NCBI GenBank assembly: GCA_016350165.1
Contig: CP066225.1
Span: forward strand, 2,294,001-2,358,000
DNA: 64,000 nucleotides
From: Planctomycetota bacterium
Lineage (GTDB): Bacteria > Planctomycetota > Phycisphaerae > Phycisphaerales > Phycisphaeraceae
Direction of reading: 5' to 3'
Each line of letters begins with the position of its first letter. The first letter of the stretch is position 1. A program made the position numbers and the translations under genes. A model generated the notes under the pieces. That model saw only the letters and a list, made by a program, of their open reading frames with translations, searched no databases and had not been told where the DNA came from. Positions 1 to 8,340 of the stretch are shown one piece after another.

Positions 1-235
1 AACCAAACCGAAAGTGCCTGAGTGGGGTTCTGTTTACAAAGACTCACGAAGTGAAAAGATGGACTTCGCCAGCATGGAGGTAACCAACAAACATAGGCGG
101 ACAATCAGTTCTGTTTGCTAGAAGTACCAGTTGTGTATCCGATCCAATCCCTAGGGTGTAATCTTGGCGTGGCAGGCGGTAGTGCATTCCCCTTGCCACG
201 ATGCCATATATTAGGGGTAGTACGTAATCAGTATC
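1..235. repeat. Diverged repeat element, copy 1 (cut by window start)
   Basis: The first 35 bases match 2725-2760 almost exactly, with one T missing in a run. A second conserved block at about 179-230 matches 3030-3085. Both blocks have the same order and orientation in the two copies, so this is one element duplicated and diverged. Between them, a short hairpin (arms 47-52 and 63-68, CGAAGT/ACTTCG) is the counterpart of a much longer one in copy 2. The second block can fold, with CCCC pairing GGGG and GTGC pairing GTAC. The function is unknown. No transposase is present, so it could be a MITE-like remnant or a duplicated RNA gene. Confidence 0.65.
183..198 (-). promoter_or_regulatory. Sigma-54-like promoter motif in repeat copy 1
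   Basis: Read on the minus strand this is TGGCAAGGGGAATGCA. The GG and GC pairs have the exact -24/-12 spacing of the sigma-54 consensus TGGCACG-N4-TTGCA. The equivalent place in repeat copy 2 holds an even better match. Transcription would run leftward out of the window, so the product cannot be seen. Confidence 0.4.
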
Positions 236-339
236 AACATGATACCTAAAATATTTTCACTTTAAACCCTGTCTATTAATAACTTTATGACATTAGATGT
301 GTCTAAGTTGACTATACTACTTTATAAGTAATGCGCAAT

Positions 340-363
340 AAAAAACCGCGATCAAAATCGCGG
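340..363 (-). terminator. Rho-independent terminator after the 388-1083 gene
   Basis: Perfect 7-bp stem CCGCGAT / ATCGCGG with a 4-base loop. On the minus strand it is followed by a run of T, about 25 bases past the stop codon. Confidence 0.85.
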
Positions 364-387
364 CTAATGTAGGAGATTTTTGTTATT

Positions 388-1083
388 TCAAGCACGTCTT
401 CGCCGCTTCAGAGCAGCGAACCCGAGCAAACCGAGTGTGATCGAAGCGCTGGCTGGGGTGGGGACTTGTGGTGCGTGGTATTCTTTGAGTTGGAACATCA
501 CATCGGCAGTTTTAGCTTGATAGTCTGGTGAGCACCATGAGTCGCATATTGTATTTCCATTGTTGTTCGAGAAGCCGAGCATTTCGAGTTGATACTCTTT
601 GCCTTTGTAGTCGATGATCGGATCAGCAAGACCGTCGAGCACGTTAAGCTTGATAGAGCTACCGTAGTCGATAAGTTCAAGGTTGAATTTGAATTGATCG
701 GAGACGCCGGGCATTTTGAGAGTGAAGTCGATGTAGCGATAGTATGAGCCGGAGTAAACCGATGGGCTTGACCAAAGGTATAATTCCATACCTTTAAAAG
801 GCGTACGATCCATGTTGTTCGACACTGAGGAAGTAATGTATTCACCTTCATTACGTACAGCATGTGGCGAATAACTTGTCCATGTTTTACCTGTATATAA
901 AAGCTTTCCTACACCGGTGTGGTTCGTGATATTACCTTGGGCTGCGGAAGGTTGTCCTTCGGATGGGATCTCAATGCCTGCATAAGACCAGCCAGAATAA
1001 AACGCGGCATGTGATAATGTTGTTGTGGCAAACACGGTGATTGATGCGGCTGCAACAAAGATGGGTTTAATGAATAAAGACAT
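388..1083 (-). CDS. PEP-CTERM-like exported protein (PTP variant)
   Basis: A 231-residue exported protein of unknown function. It starts with a signal peptide (about residues 1-27, ending SHA) and ends with a sorting tail: VPTPASAS, a hydrophobic stretch, then KRRRRA. This is the layout of PEP-CTERM signals, which exosortase-type enzymes process in other bacteria, but Pro-Thr-Pro replaces Pro-Glu-Pro. The middle has no recognised domain. It is paralogous to the next gene (1574-2266): both share a G-I-E-x-P-x-x-GQP segment near the N terminus and an LYTG motif. The start is preceded by GGGAGA. It is a single gene with its own terminator. Confidence 0.8.
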   Translation of the reverse strand: MSLFIKPIFVAAASITVFATTTLSHAAFYSGWSYAGIEIPSEGQPSAAQGNITNHTGVGKLLYTGKTWTSYSPHAVRNEGEYITSSVSNNMDRTPFKGMELYLWSSPSVYSGSYYRYIDFTLKMPGVSDQFKFNLELIDYGSSIKLNVLDGLADPIIDYKGKEYQLEMLGFSNNNGNTICDSWCSPDYQAKTADVMFQLKEYHAPQVPTPASASITLGLLGFAALKRRRRA

Positions 1084-1520
1084 TTGATTCTCCCTGAAAT
1101 CAAGTAGGCGAATAACAACTCACATAGTGAACTCGTGAATCAATCGAGTACCCCTGCACGGATCGCGCACTGCGCTATCAATGCATTAACACAAGAACAG
1201 CGCAGCTCACAGCTAATCACGTCATGTGAATAGCTAAATATTCAGTTGTCTCAATTTCCCTGATCACCAGCCAAAACTTACGCAAAACTCATTGCCTCAC
1301 GAGGCAGCAAGTCGGCTGAATTTATTACTAGTCAACTAGACAATTCGTACGATCTAAAGCCAATCCAATAGTAAGTAAAAGTACTAGGTAATCCGTATCA
1401 GTTAGGTCTGTAACGCGCTGGAGGTCATGACTGACCCGATAACATATTCAAGTCAAGCACATCGCTGATGCGATTCAGAAATTACTGAATGTTCGAGGCT
1501 TACAACAATCATGTTAAATG
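1084..1520. other. Intergenic stretch between two PEP-CTERM-like genes
   Basis: About 440 bases without a credible gene. It must contain the promoter of the 388-1083 gene, but I see no clear -35/-10 pair. A small perfect hairpin GCCTC/GAGGC lies near 1294-1306. Nothing else stands out. Confidence 0.5.
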
Positions 1521-1551
1521 GAAAAAGCCGTCATGCATTGACGGCTTTTTT
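1521..1551 (-). terminator. Rho-independent terminator after the 1574-2266 gene
   Basis: Stem AAAAAGCCGTCA / TGACGGCTTTTT around a 5-base loop, with T runs on both strands. It lies about 22 bases beyond the stop codon of the minus-strand gene. Confidence 0.9.
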
Positions 1552-1573
1552 GTCTTTCAAATATTCAAATCAC

Positions 1574-2266
1574 TCAAGCTTGGCGGCGGCGTTTCAGAAC
1601 ACCCAATCCGATTAAGCCGAGTGAGATTGATGCGGTAGCAGGAGTTGGCACTGCGACAAATTCAAACTTAACATCAGCGGTCATAGCCGTGTTAGTATCA
1701 AGTGGATTGGTCAGGATTGATAATCCATCGACCACGCCACCATTCGCATATTCAAAGCTGACTAAACGCAGTTGATAGTCCATGCCTTGGAAACTTACGA
1801 TTTGAACCGCTGTATCATCGATCGCTGCAAGCTTAGTTTGATTACCAAGATCTGTGAACTCAAAATGAAATACAAAATCATCCAAGCTTGGATCTAAACT
1901 CAAATTCAAATCAACGAATTGATACGACGTGCCTGCAACCATGTTGATACCTCCGGATGAGATATAGGCTTTGACTGCAGAAAATTCTTGCGTAAATAGC
2001 GCATCAATGGTCGCTTGATCAAGATAGTTGCCTGTTACACGGAATGAATTCACTTTAGATGTAACTGGATCATTACCGGTATAAAGAATTTGGCCGCCAG
2101 CTACGAAGCCGATTGAACCAACTGCATTTATTGGTTGCCCAACAGTTGGCAGTTCAAGCTCAATTCCTGGATATCCAGGCGCAAAAGCGGCATTGACGTC
2201 ACTAATTCCCAGACAAGACACAACGGTAAGCGCAGCAACGTACGCAACATTCTTTAGTAGATGCAT
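1574..2266 (-). CDS. PEP-CTERM-like exported protein (PTP variant), paralogue
   Basis: A 230-residue exported protein of unknown function. I chose the ATG at 2266 because GAGGAG lies at the right distance before it and because it puts the signal peptide (MHLLKNVAYVAALTVVS...) at the N terminus; an in-frame start further upstream lacks both. The C terminus is the PTP variant of the PEP-CTERM tail: VPTPATAS, hydrophobic helix, KRRRQA. The body is probably all beta and is related to the 388-1083 product. The two form a tandem paralogous pair, each with its own terminator, so they are expressed as separate units. A surface or extracellular-matrix role is an inference from the tail only. Confidence 0.8.
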   Translation of the reverse strand: MHLLKNVAYVAALTVVSCLGISDVNAAFAPGYPGIELELPTVGQPINAVGSIGFVAGGQILYTGNDPVTSKVNSFRVTGNYLDQATIDALFTQEFSAVKAYISSGGINMVAGTSYQFVDLNLSLDPSLDDFVFHFEFTDLGNQTKLAAIDDTAVQIVSFQGMDYQLRLVSFEYANGGVVDGLSILTNPLDTNTAMTADVKFEFVAVPTPATASISLGLIGLGVLKRRRQA

Positions 2267-2570
2267 ATCTTTTCTCCTCGATTCTACTTTCAATGAAATA
2301 TCCAGCTTCTCCTACAGAAACCTTCTACTTCGATGTCATTGCAACATATAAACTTTTTTACTTAGCTGTGTGAGTGGCTCAAAATTTCACCACATGATGA
2401 AGAAATGCATATTTCACACATCAGCTATTTCTGAATATATCAGGGATCTGACGCTGATCAATATTTTCACGCAAGCAATTTACTTATTTATGCTGATCAT
2501 GACGCATTAACAACATAGTTAAGTTAGGTAAGACAAAAATCCAAGCACTGTTTCAAATGCGATAGACCAC

Positions 2571-2607
2571 TATAAAAAACAAAACCCAACCGGAAGGCTG
2601 GGCTTTG
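2571..2607 (-). terminator. Terminator reading leftward with no gene in front of it
   Basis: On the minus strand the sequence forms AAAGCCCAGCC-ttcc-GGTTGGGTTT followed by a T-rich run. Two of its pairs are G-U wobbles, which become A-C mismatches on the plus strand. It is therefore a good hairpin only in minus-strand RNA. The nearest conventional minus-strand gene upstream is far away, so it should end a transcript from the repeat copy at 2725-3085. Confidence 0.65.
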
Positions 2608-3023
2608 AATTCAACTTCGACTTGAAGCTGATGCGGGGGTACTTTTACATTTGTTGTATATGCATGTGTATTGCTACACGTTGTTCATCCGACCCCCACC
2701 ATCCATAGGTGGGAGATAAACTCAAACCAAACCGAAAGTGCCTGAGTGGGGTTTCTGTTTTGCTGAGCCTGATTCACAGACTCGTTGTGCTTCGTCGCTG
2801 CGAGTTTTTTGATCCGCCGGCTTGAAGCTTCAAAGTTCTGCTTGCGAAGTGAATATGATGATGGCACTTCGCAAGCGTTGCAACGATCACGCGACAAACA
2901 TCGGGCGTCGGTTTCATCGCTTTTCGATTGCAAATCCATGTTCGTCCAACCACCCTCCGTGACCTCAATTCACCGCCAATACTTCATCCACATATTCATC
3001 TCTCGAGGTTCGCCGTTTGGCTA
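2571..3023 (-). ncRNA. Candidate sigma-54-dependent transcript (RNA or small protein)
   Basis: A leftward transcript of about 450 bases is predicted from a sigma-54-like promoter (3034-3049) to the terminator at 2571-2607. It includes an 11-bp perfect inverted repeat (2841-2851 with 2865-2875, 13-base loop), a CCCACC/GGTGGG hairpin (2695-2713), a GTGTA/TACAC hairpin (2666-2679) and the block shared with repeat copy 1. A minus-strand reading frame of 84 codons (2685-2939) lies inside it; it has no recognisable domain and a distant GGAGGG in front. It ends in a peptide containing NPTQALSVWF, which copy 1 can also encode in a different frame. A structured RNA seems more likely than a protein. 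Confidence 0.3.
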
Positions 3024-3085
3024 CAGGAATTAGTGCTATCCCCGTGCCAATGCGGACAATACTAGGGAGTGCACCTAATCGAAGT
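2725..3085. repeat. Diverged repeat element, copy 2
   Basis: Full-looking copy of the element at the window start. The left block (2725-2760) is nearly identical to bases 1-35. The right block (about 3030-3085) is diverged but collinear with 179-230. Its ends form an inverted repeat (ATTAGTGCTATCCCC against the complement of GGGAGTGCACCTAAT). The interior is about 130 bases longer than in copy 1. No transposase gene is present. Confidence 0.65.
3034..3049 (-). promoter_or_regulatory. Strong sigma-54-like promoter motif in repeat copy 2
   Basis: The minus strand reads TGGCACGGGGATAGCA: a full match to the -24 element TGGCACG, a 4-base spacer and TAGCA at -12. The predicted start of transcription is near 3023, running leftward. 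Confidence 0.5.
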
Positions 3086-3534
3086 CCACCTCACCAATCA
3101 AAAAAATATTAAAACACCTCTATATGGCCAGAAAAGCTTGTTTTCAGACGACTTCTCATGCCTTCGATCATCATCCTGTCACACTCGCGATGTTGCGTGA
3201 AACGACATCTCAAACAGCCGATTTCATGATTTTGACTCTGACGACTATAATCCTGCTCCGCTGACTGGCAGAAATGACGGTACAAAACCACATCAGGGAC
3301 TGGTGGGCGGATACCGGCGAGGGATCAAACTCTAAAACAGCAATTAGCCTCGGAAAAGCCGACACCGATCGCGCGATCGGAGATTCGGCACACAGCCTTT
3401 TGCTTGAACACAGCCCAATCTGCACAGCCGACTTTCGGCAGCAGATCGCCGTAACTCCCCTTTGCGGCATAACGACCAACGTGTCAACGAGAAATGTTTT
3501 CGCAAAACGCATTAGAAATGGACAATACTCAGGC

Positions 3535-5430
3535 ATGAAACAGAAGTACCTACGAAATGTCGCTGTCATCGCACACGTCGACCATGGCAAGACGACCCTC
3601 ACCGACCAGATGCTCTATCAGTCTGGCATGTTCCGCACCGAAGACCTCGACAAACTCGCGGGGGGTCAGCACAACCTGATCATGGACACAGGCGACCTCG
3701 AACGGGAGCGTGGCATCACCATCACCTCCAAAAACTGCTCTGTCCGCTACGAAGCTTCCGACGGCAATGAATACAAAGTCAATCTCATCGACACGCCAGG
3801 CCACGCCGACTTCGGCGGTGAAGTTGAACGTGTACTCAAAATGGCAGACGGCTGCCTCCTCGTCGTCGATTCATTCGAAGGTCCAATGCCACAGACACGC
3901 TTCGTTCTTGAGAAAGCATTAAGCCATAACCTTAAGCCTGTCGTCGTCATCAATAAAATCGATAAACCCAATGCACGTCCTGACGATGTGATCAACGAAG
4001 TCTTCGATTTGCTCAGTGATCTTGATGCACCGGATGACTGTCTGGACTTCCCCGTTGTATACGCTTCAGCAAAAGAAGGCTGGGCGACAACCAACGGCGA
4101 CCGTCTTGGTGAGGATCATCCTAAAGACGTTCGCGAACTCTTTGAAACAGTCATCCACGAAGTCCCCGCTCCTGCTGTCAGTGCAATGGAAGGTATCGAG
4201 GACGAACCGCTACAGATGATGGTCACAACGATTGTTTACTCCGACTACATTGGCCGCATCGCTGTGGGCCGTGTTGAGGCAGGCACAATCCGCACCGGTT
4301 CACCTGTAACAGTCGTAAAGCGTGCCGATAAAGAGCATAAAAATCAGCGTGTTTTACAAGTTCAACAGTTTGAAGGCCTCTCACGTACCGACGTCGAGTT
4401 TGCAGAAGCAGGCGACCTCTGTGCAGTCACAGGCCTCGAAGGCATCGACATCGGCGACACTATCGCCTGTGCTGAAAACCCACAAGCACTTGATGCAGTC
4501 ATGATCGACGAGCCAACCCTCACCATGACTTTCCGTGTGAATGATTCTCCATTTGCAGGACAAGACGGTAAATTCGTCACTTCACGTCAGGTCTGGGATC
4601 GTTTGCAGAAAGAGCTTCAATCTAACGTTGCATTGCGTGTTGAGACTGGCGATTCACCCGAGCAATTCCAAGTCAGTGGTCGTGGCCTCATGCACCTCGG
4701 CGTCCTCGTCGAAACCATGCGCCGTGAAGGCTATGAGCTTTCCGTTGGCAAACCACGCGTGATCTACAAAAAGATCAATGACAAAGTGCATGAACCTATC
4801 GAGCAGTTAGTCGTTGATTGCCCAAGTGAATGTCAGAGTGACGTGATGAGCCTCGTCGCCAACCGTCGCGCTGAGCTAGTGAAAATGGACCCGAAGCCTG
4901 GTGCTGGTGATTATGTCCACATGGAATTCACCATTCCTGCACGTGGCTTGATCGGTCTTCGAACGAGAATGCTCACCGCCACGCAAGGCCGCGCAATCAT
5001 GCACCACACCCTACTCAAGTACGAACCACTTCGAGGTGAAGTACCCAAACGTGCAGCAGGCGTTATGGTCGCCACCGACACAGGCCAAGTCACACCTTAC
5101 TCACTCGACCGTCTATTCGACCGCGGCAACTTCTTCGTCAAGCCCGGCGACAAAATCTACGAAGGTCAAATCGTCGGCGAGCACTGCAAAGACAACGACA
5201 TCACCGTCAATCTGGTCATCAATAAGAAGCACTCCAACGTTCGTGCCGCTGGCTCCGATGACGAAACCAAGGTCAAGCCAGCCAGAATCATGAGCCTCGA
5301 AGCTTCCATGGAGTACATCGAAGAGGACGAGCTGGTCGAGATTACACCCGAGCACGTCCGTATGCGTAAGTACGTGCTAAGTGAATCAGTTAGGCGCCGC
5401 GAGGCACGCAAGAGCAAAGCTGATAAATAG
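3535..5430 (+). CDS. typA: Ribosome-associated GTPase TypA/BipA
   Basis: A translational GTPase of the EF-G/TypA family that acts on the ribosome, with known roles in 50S assembly and stress adaptation. All G motifs are present: AHVDHGKTT (residues 13-21), ERGIT (58-62), DTPGH (86-90) and NKID (140-143). EF-G-like domains and the TypA-specific C-terminal region follow. At 631 residues it is slightly longer than typical TypA (about 605-615). I chose the ATG at 3535 because the family begins within a few residues of the P-loop region; the frame stays open upstream to 3274 but that part has no family resemblance. The 3086-3534 stretch therefore holds only the leader. It stands alone, with no operon partner. 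Confidence 0.95.
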   Translation: MKQKYLRNVAVIAHVDHGKTTLTDQMLYQSGMFRTEDLDKLAGGQHNLIMDTGDLERERGITITSKNCSVRYEASDGNEYKVNLIDTPGHADFGGEVERVLKMADGCLLVVDSFEGPMPQTRFVLEKALSHNLKPVVVINKIDKPNARPDDVINEVFDLLSDLDAPDDCLDFPVVYASAKEGWATTNGDRLGEDHPKDVRELFETVIHEVPAPAVSAMEGIEDEPLQMMVTTIVYSDYIGRIAVGRVEAGTIRTGSPVTVVKRADKEHKNQRVLQVQQFEGLSRTDVEFAEAGDLCAVTGLEGIDIGDTIACAENPQALDAVMIDEPTLTMTFRVNDSPFAGQDGKFVTSRQVWDRLQKELQSNVALRVETGDSPEQFQVSGRGLMHLGVLVETMRREGYELSVGKPRVIYKKINDKVHEPIEQLVVDCPSECQSDVMSLVANRRAELVKMDPKPGAGDYVHMEFTIPARGLIGLRTRMLTATQGRAIMHHTLLKYEPLRGEVPKRAAGVMVATDTGQVTPYSLDRLFDRGNFFVKPGDKIYEGQIVGEHCKDNDITVNLVINKKHSNVRAAGSDDETKVKPARIMSLEASMEYIEEDELVEITPEHVRMRKYVLSESVRRREARKSKADK

Positions 5431-5484
5431 GCAATAACTCGTTATCACTAGCGTGCATTTAATGACACTTTCGCCCTTTGAGGG

Positions 5485-5514
5485 TTGTATCGTCATCCGC
5501 TCATGTGTTATAAT
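5485..5514 (+). promoter_or_regulatory. Sigma-70-type promoter of a candidate small RNA
   Basis: TTGTAT, 18-base spacer, then a perfect TATAAT at 5509-5514. The next plus-strand gene starts 500 bases further on, beyond a strong terminator, so the promoter should serve a short transcript. Confidence 0.55.
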
Positions 5515-5520
5515 GACGCC

Positions 5521-5615
5521 CGTAACGATGATTACCCCTAGCTGATGGGTCACTCAGCCTAAAACAGATCAACCACCCCCACCCGACTCCTTGGCCATCG
5601 GCCAAGGGGTTTTTT
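5521..5615 (+). ncRNA. Candidate small RNA of about 95 nucleotides
   Basis: The stretch lies between a promoter with a consensus -10 box and a strong terminator, with no convincing reading frame. It contains one small hairpin (GCTGA 5541-5545 / TCAGC 5554-5558), a single-stranded C- and A-rich linker, and the terminator stem. That layout is typical of a trans-acting regulatory RNA. I do not recognise a known family. Alternatively it may be the trailer of typA. Confidence 0.45.
5589..5615 (+). terminator. Rho-independent terminator
   Basis: Perfect 8-bp stem CCTTGGCC / GGCCAAGG with a 3-base loop, followed by GG and six T. It ends the candidate small RNA and possibly typA read-through. Confidence 0.9.
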
Positions 5616-6016
5616 CTTGCCCCTCAGCTAAGCATTTACCTCTGACACCTCGCAATACGACATCTCCATTCCTTACATTCACACGCCTCCCACACACGTC
5701 ATTTACACATGACTTAATTGTCTAGAACATATATTCACCACCACCTATACTGTTTTTCCGCAATTAGGGTGGCACTCTCGCTCTAAGCGGTGAATAATTC
5801 ATTGTGTTAACAAGTGATCGCCAACATCAAAACGCGTAATCTGCAACTCACTCCCTCATCTTGAGGCATCCAACACAACAAGCGTGTCACCTCACAACTG
5901 GGCCCGCTTCTACATTGGGATAGAATCGCAACTTGTTTCCTCAGCAAAGCACAAACTTTGTGCAAGCATGCTATCCTTACAATTGCATCGGTGTAATAAA
6001 GAAACGGAGCTACAGC
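5616..6016. other. Intergenic leader of the STAS gene
   Basis: About 400 bases without a gene. The last third must hold the promoter and leader of the STAS-domain gene. I see no unambiguous promoter, repeat or conserved structure. Confidence 0.5.
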
Positions 6017-6391
6017 ATGGGTGACAAATTAGTACTGCCAGAAGTTTCCAGACTACACGTCACTGACGAACATTCACACTACCGTATTGCCTTCAACGAA
6101 GGTAAAGTCGATGGCACCGCTGTCCGCGAACTCTACGAAGTGACCATGCAGCTCGTTGACCATGCGCAATCACTCAAGCTTCTCGTTGACCTCACCGACG
6201 TCCACTTCCTCCCATCTGGTGGGCTTGGCATGCTCGTTACCATTCGCAAGAAATTCCTCGCAACCGGTGGCCAACTCCACATCCTTGTACCAGATGCGCA
6301 AGTCAAAGAAGTTTTCACCGTCACAAATCTCGACAAACTTCTCACTCTCTTCGGCAACTCAAACGAAGCAGTCAGTGCTTTCAAAGTTTAA
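6017..6391 (+). CDS. STAS-domain anti-sigma factor antagonist-like protein
   Basis: A single STAS domain fills the 124 residues, as in SpoIIAA/RsbV-type proteins that bind an anti-sigma factor kinase. The conserved loop reads LPSGGLGML, and Ser67 is at the place of the usual phosphorylated serine. I chose the ATG at 6017 because GGAG lies 7 bases before it and the domain begins at once; the frame is open upstream without similarity. No kinase or phosphatase partner is adjacent, so the partner-switching circuit must be completed elsewhere. It stands alone between two terminators. Confidence 0.8.
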   Translation: MGDKLVLPEVSRLHVTDEHSHYRIAFNEGKVDGTAVRELYEVTMQLVDHAQSLKLLVDLTDVHFLPSGGLGMLVTIRKKFLATGGQLHILVPDAQVKEVFTVTNLDKLLTLFGNSNEAVSAFKV

Positions 6392-6415
6392 ACAACATGC
6401 AACATCACAAAAAAT

Positions 6416-6455
6416 AAACAAGCCCCTGACTCATCATCATGGGCTTGTTTTATTT
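6416..6455. terminator. Bidirectional terminator between convergent genes
   Basis: AACAAGCCC / GGGCTTGTT stem with a 15-base loop. It has T-rich sequence on the plus side and A-rich on the other, so it can serve both the STAS gene and the convergent lipoprotein gene. Confidence 0.75.
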
Positions 6456-6479
6456 TTCACTCATTCATTTAGCCACAAA

Positions 6480-7070
6480 CTACTCCAACGCATCCCCAAT
6501 CTTGTTCATCTCTTTCTCAATCGCATGCATCCCCGCTTCAAGCTGCTTCATTTCTTTTTCCATCTTCGCACGCTTCTTTGCCGCTTCAATTCTGATTTGT
6601 TCTGCAGAGACTGGACTTCTCAAGTAGCGCTCAAGATTTTCACCCGCTGCAGCTCGCATCGCTTTTTGCAATGCAATCGGCCTCACAAAACCATAATACC
6701 TTCGCGTTTCAATCTTCTCGAAGTTCGACACTGGAACGCGCTCAAACGATTCCGCAATATCTTGCACCTCAATCGTTCCCGGATGATCCGACGTAAAGAA
6801 GTATTGTTCACCCAACACACTCACTTCAACAGACACATTCTCCTCATCTGAAATGCGCCAATCTACCGCATCATGTTCCAATCCCTTGATCGCAAAAACG
6901 TGTGGCAACTCAAACGTCTCACCCGTCTTCAAATGCGTCATCGCAAACGAATAACCGGTTTCTTCAGGACTCGGGCAATCAATCGTCACATAAGTATTCC
7001 TAACGGCACTACAACTGCACATCACCACCACAACCATACTCAACATTAAAGCATTAATTATCCGCTTCAT
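6480..7070 (-). CDS. Putative lipoprotein with C-terminal coiled coil
   Basis: A 196-residue protein of unknown function. It has a hydrophobic N terminus followed by a Cys-rich stretch (MCSCS at about 17-21), compatible with a lipoprotein or signal-peptidase site. A beta-rich middle is followed by a charged helical tail (about residues 150-196: AAKKRAKMEKEMKQLEAG...) that looks like a coiled coil. The gene lies downstream of another lipoprotein gene on the same strand (7186-8142), but a terminator sits between them, so it is probably a separate unit. No family recognised. Confidence 0.65.
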   Translation of the reverse strand: MKRIINALMLSMVVVVMCSCSAVRNTYVTIDCPSPEETGYSFAMTHLKTGETFELPHVFAIKGLEHDAVDWRISDEENVSVEVSVLGEQYFFTSDHPGTIEVQDIAESFERVPVSNFEKIETRRYYGFVRPIALQKAMRAAAGENLERYLRSPVSAEQIRIEAAKKRAKMEKEMKQLEAGMHAIEKEMNKIGDALE

Positions 7071-7130
7071 AAAACCTCTCCGGCTAAATTTCCGTTCAAC
7101 ACAATATAACCACCCCCGCCCTTCACCTAA

Positions 7131-7156
7131 AGAAAAACCTGCCCATTGAGCAGGTT
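7131..7156 (-). terminator. Terminator after the 7186-8142 lipoprotein gene
   Basis: AACCTGC / GCAGGTT stem with a 7-base loop. On the minus strand it is followed by a T-rich run, about 30 bases past the stop. Confidence 0.8.
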
Positions 7157-7185
7157 CTGTTTTCTATTTTTACTATCTTCGCAGC

Positions 7186-8142
7186 TTACTCGTTGAACGA
7201 TGCTTCAATGATCTGCCTCAGCAATTTTTGCTCCATATGCAAATCACGATCAAACGTTTCCCAATATTTCGCAGGAACCCCACGCCGCCTCTGTTCAATC
7301 GGCACCTCATTCAACTCAGCAAATACATTATCCGAAATCTTACCATTCAAATATCGAAGCGTATTCACCTTCCTCTGCATATCCACTCGAATATACAAAT
7401 AGTATCCATCATCTTTCAGGTCTAACACTTGCTTAGACACAGACAATTTAGGGTTCGCAATCTGCCTGATTGTCTTCGGGTTCGCCATCTCATCAGGCAT
7501 AACCTGTGGCGTCCTTAGCGAACTCACCTCACCAACATCTTCACCACGATCGTCCTGCATCGACAACGCAAAAATTGCAACACCATCTACCATCGAATAA
7601 GGATCACCCGTCTCACCAAGATCCAACGGCTCCGCCGCATCCTCATCAATATTACCTTCAATAGGCGTACCTTCTAAAGGTACCGGACCCGGCACAACAT
7701 CCAAATCCACAGTATCCGTATCAGGCAATTCAGGCTGCAACATCGGAGACTCATCATCCTGGTAGCGTGGCAACTTCGCCAACTCAAATCGCATCAATCG
7801 GCCTGTCGTCACCCTCACCGTCACAACACGCTGCACCTGGTCCAACGTCGATGTATCAACCTGCTCCCAAGTCGAGTTCACACCACCATACCAAGGCTCA
7901 AGAATCGTCGGCGACGCCTGAGGCCTCGTCGAAATAATCCCATACCGATAGTTCTGCTCATCCAATTGGAACTGATCTTCTACCAGTACCTTCCTCGCCG
8001 CATTGTAAACACGACGATACTCAGCCTTATCAATCTCAAAGGGATTCTTCGCCATCGGGTAAGGCAGCGGCGTCGAATGACAACCCGCCAGCACACTCAC
8101 CAGCAAACCCAATATCCATATCCCATTCAAGCGTCTGCTCAT
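7186..8142 (-). CDS. Conserved-type lipoprotein of unknown function
   Basis: A 318-residue protein with a clear lipoprotein signal: MSRR, a hydrophobic core, then the lipobox LAGC with the Cys at about 21. The mature part begins with a basic, tyrosine-rich segment (residues about 35-75). An acidic, proline-rich linker follows (about 125-190, many D/E/P). A second folded part contains the pattern Y-L-Y-I-R-V-D-M-Q-R-K. The linker suggests two domains held apart. No enzyme motif was seen. A cell-envelope location is expected from the signal; nothing in the neighbourhood points to a task. Confidence 0.7.
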   Translation of the reverse strand: MSRRLNGIWILGLLVSVLAGCHSTPLPYPMAKNPFEIDKAEYRRVYNAARKVLVEDQFQLDEQNYRYGIISTRPQASPTILEPWYGGVNSTWEQVDTSTLDQVQRVVTVRVTTGRLMRFELAKLPRYQDDESPMLQPELPDTDTVDLDVVPGPVPLEGTPIEGNIDEDAAEPLDLGETGDPYSMVDGVAIFALSMQDDRGEDVGEVSSLRTPQVMPDEMANPKTIRQIANPKLSVSKQVLDLKDDGYYLYIRVDMQRKVNTLRYLNGKISDNVFAELNEVPIEQRRRGVPAKYWETFDRDLHMEQKLLRQIIEASFNE

Positions 8143-8340
8143 CTAGATCCGTCCAATCGCTCTTCAATCCCCTCGCCCATCTCTCGCTGCGACGCACCGC
8201 GCTACAACACGCTTTCCATCGACAAACTTCGCAGCTTTACATGCTGAAGTGTACCAAATCCACCCTCACCTCGCCCCATTTCCTTACCACCATTTTTCCG
8301 ATTTCTCATATAACCCCCAACACCCCAAACCCTTACACAA

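Noticed and set aside
2685-2939. 84-codon minus-strand protein gene in the repeat element
   Set aside because: The ribosome binding site is too far away, there is no recognisable domain, and the shared part is in another frame in copy 1. Treated as RNA instead.
3274-3534. N-terminal extension of TypA
   Set aside because: In frame but unlike any TypA N terminus; the family starts next to the P-loop, matching the ATG at 3535.
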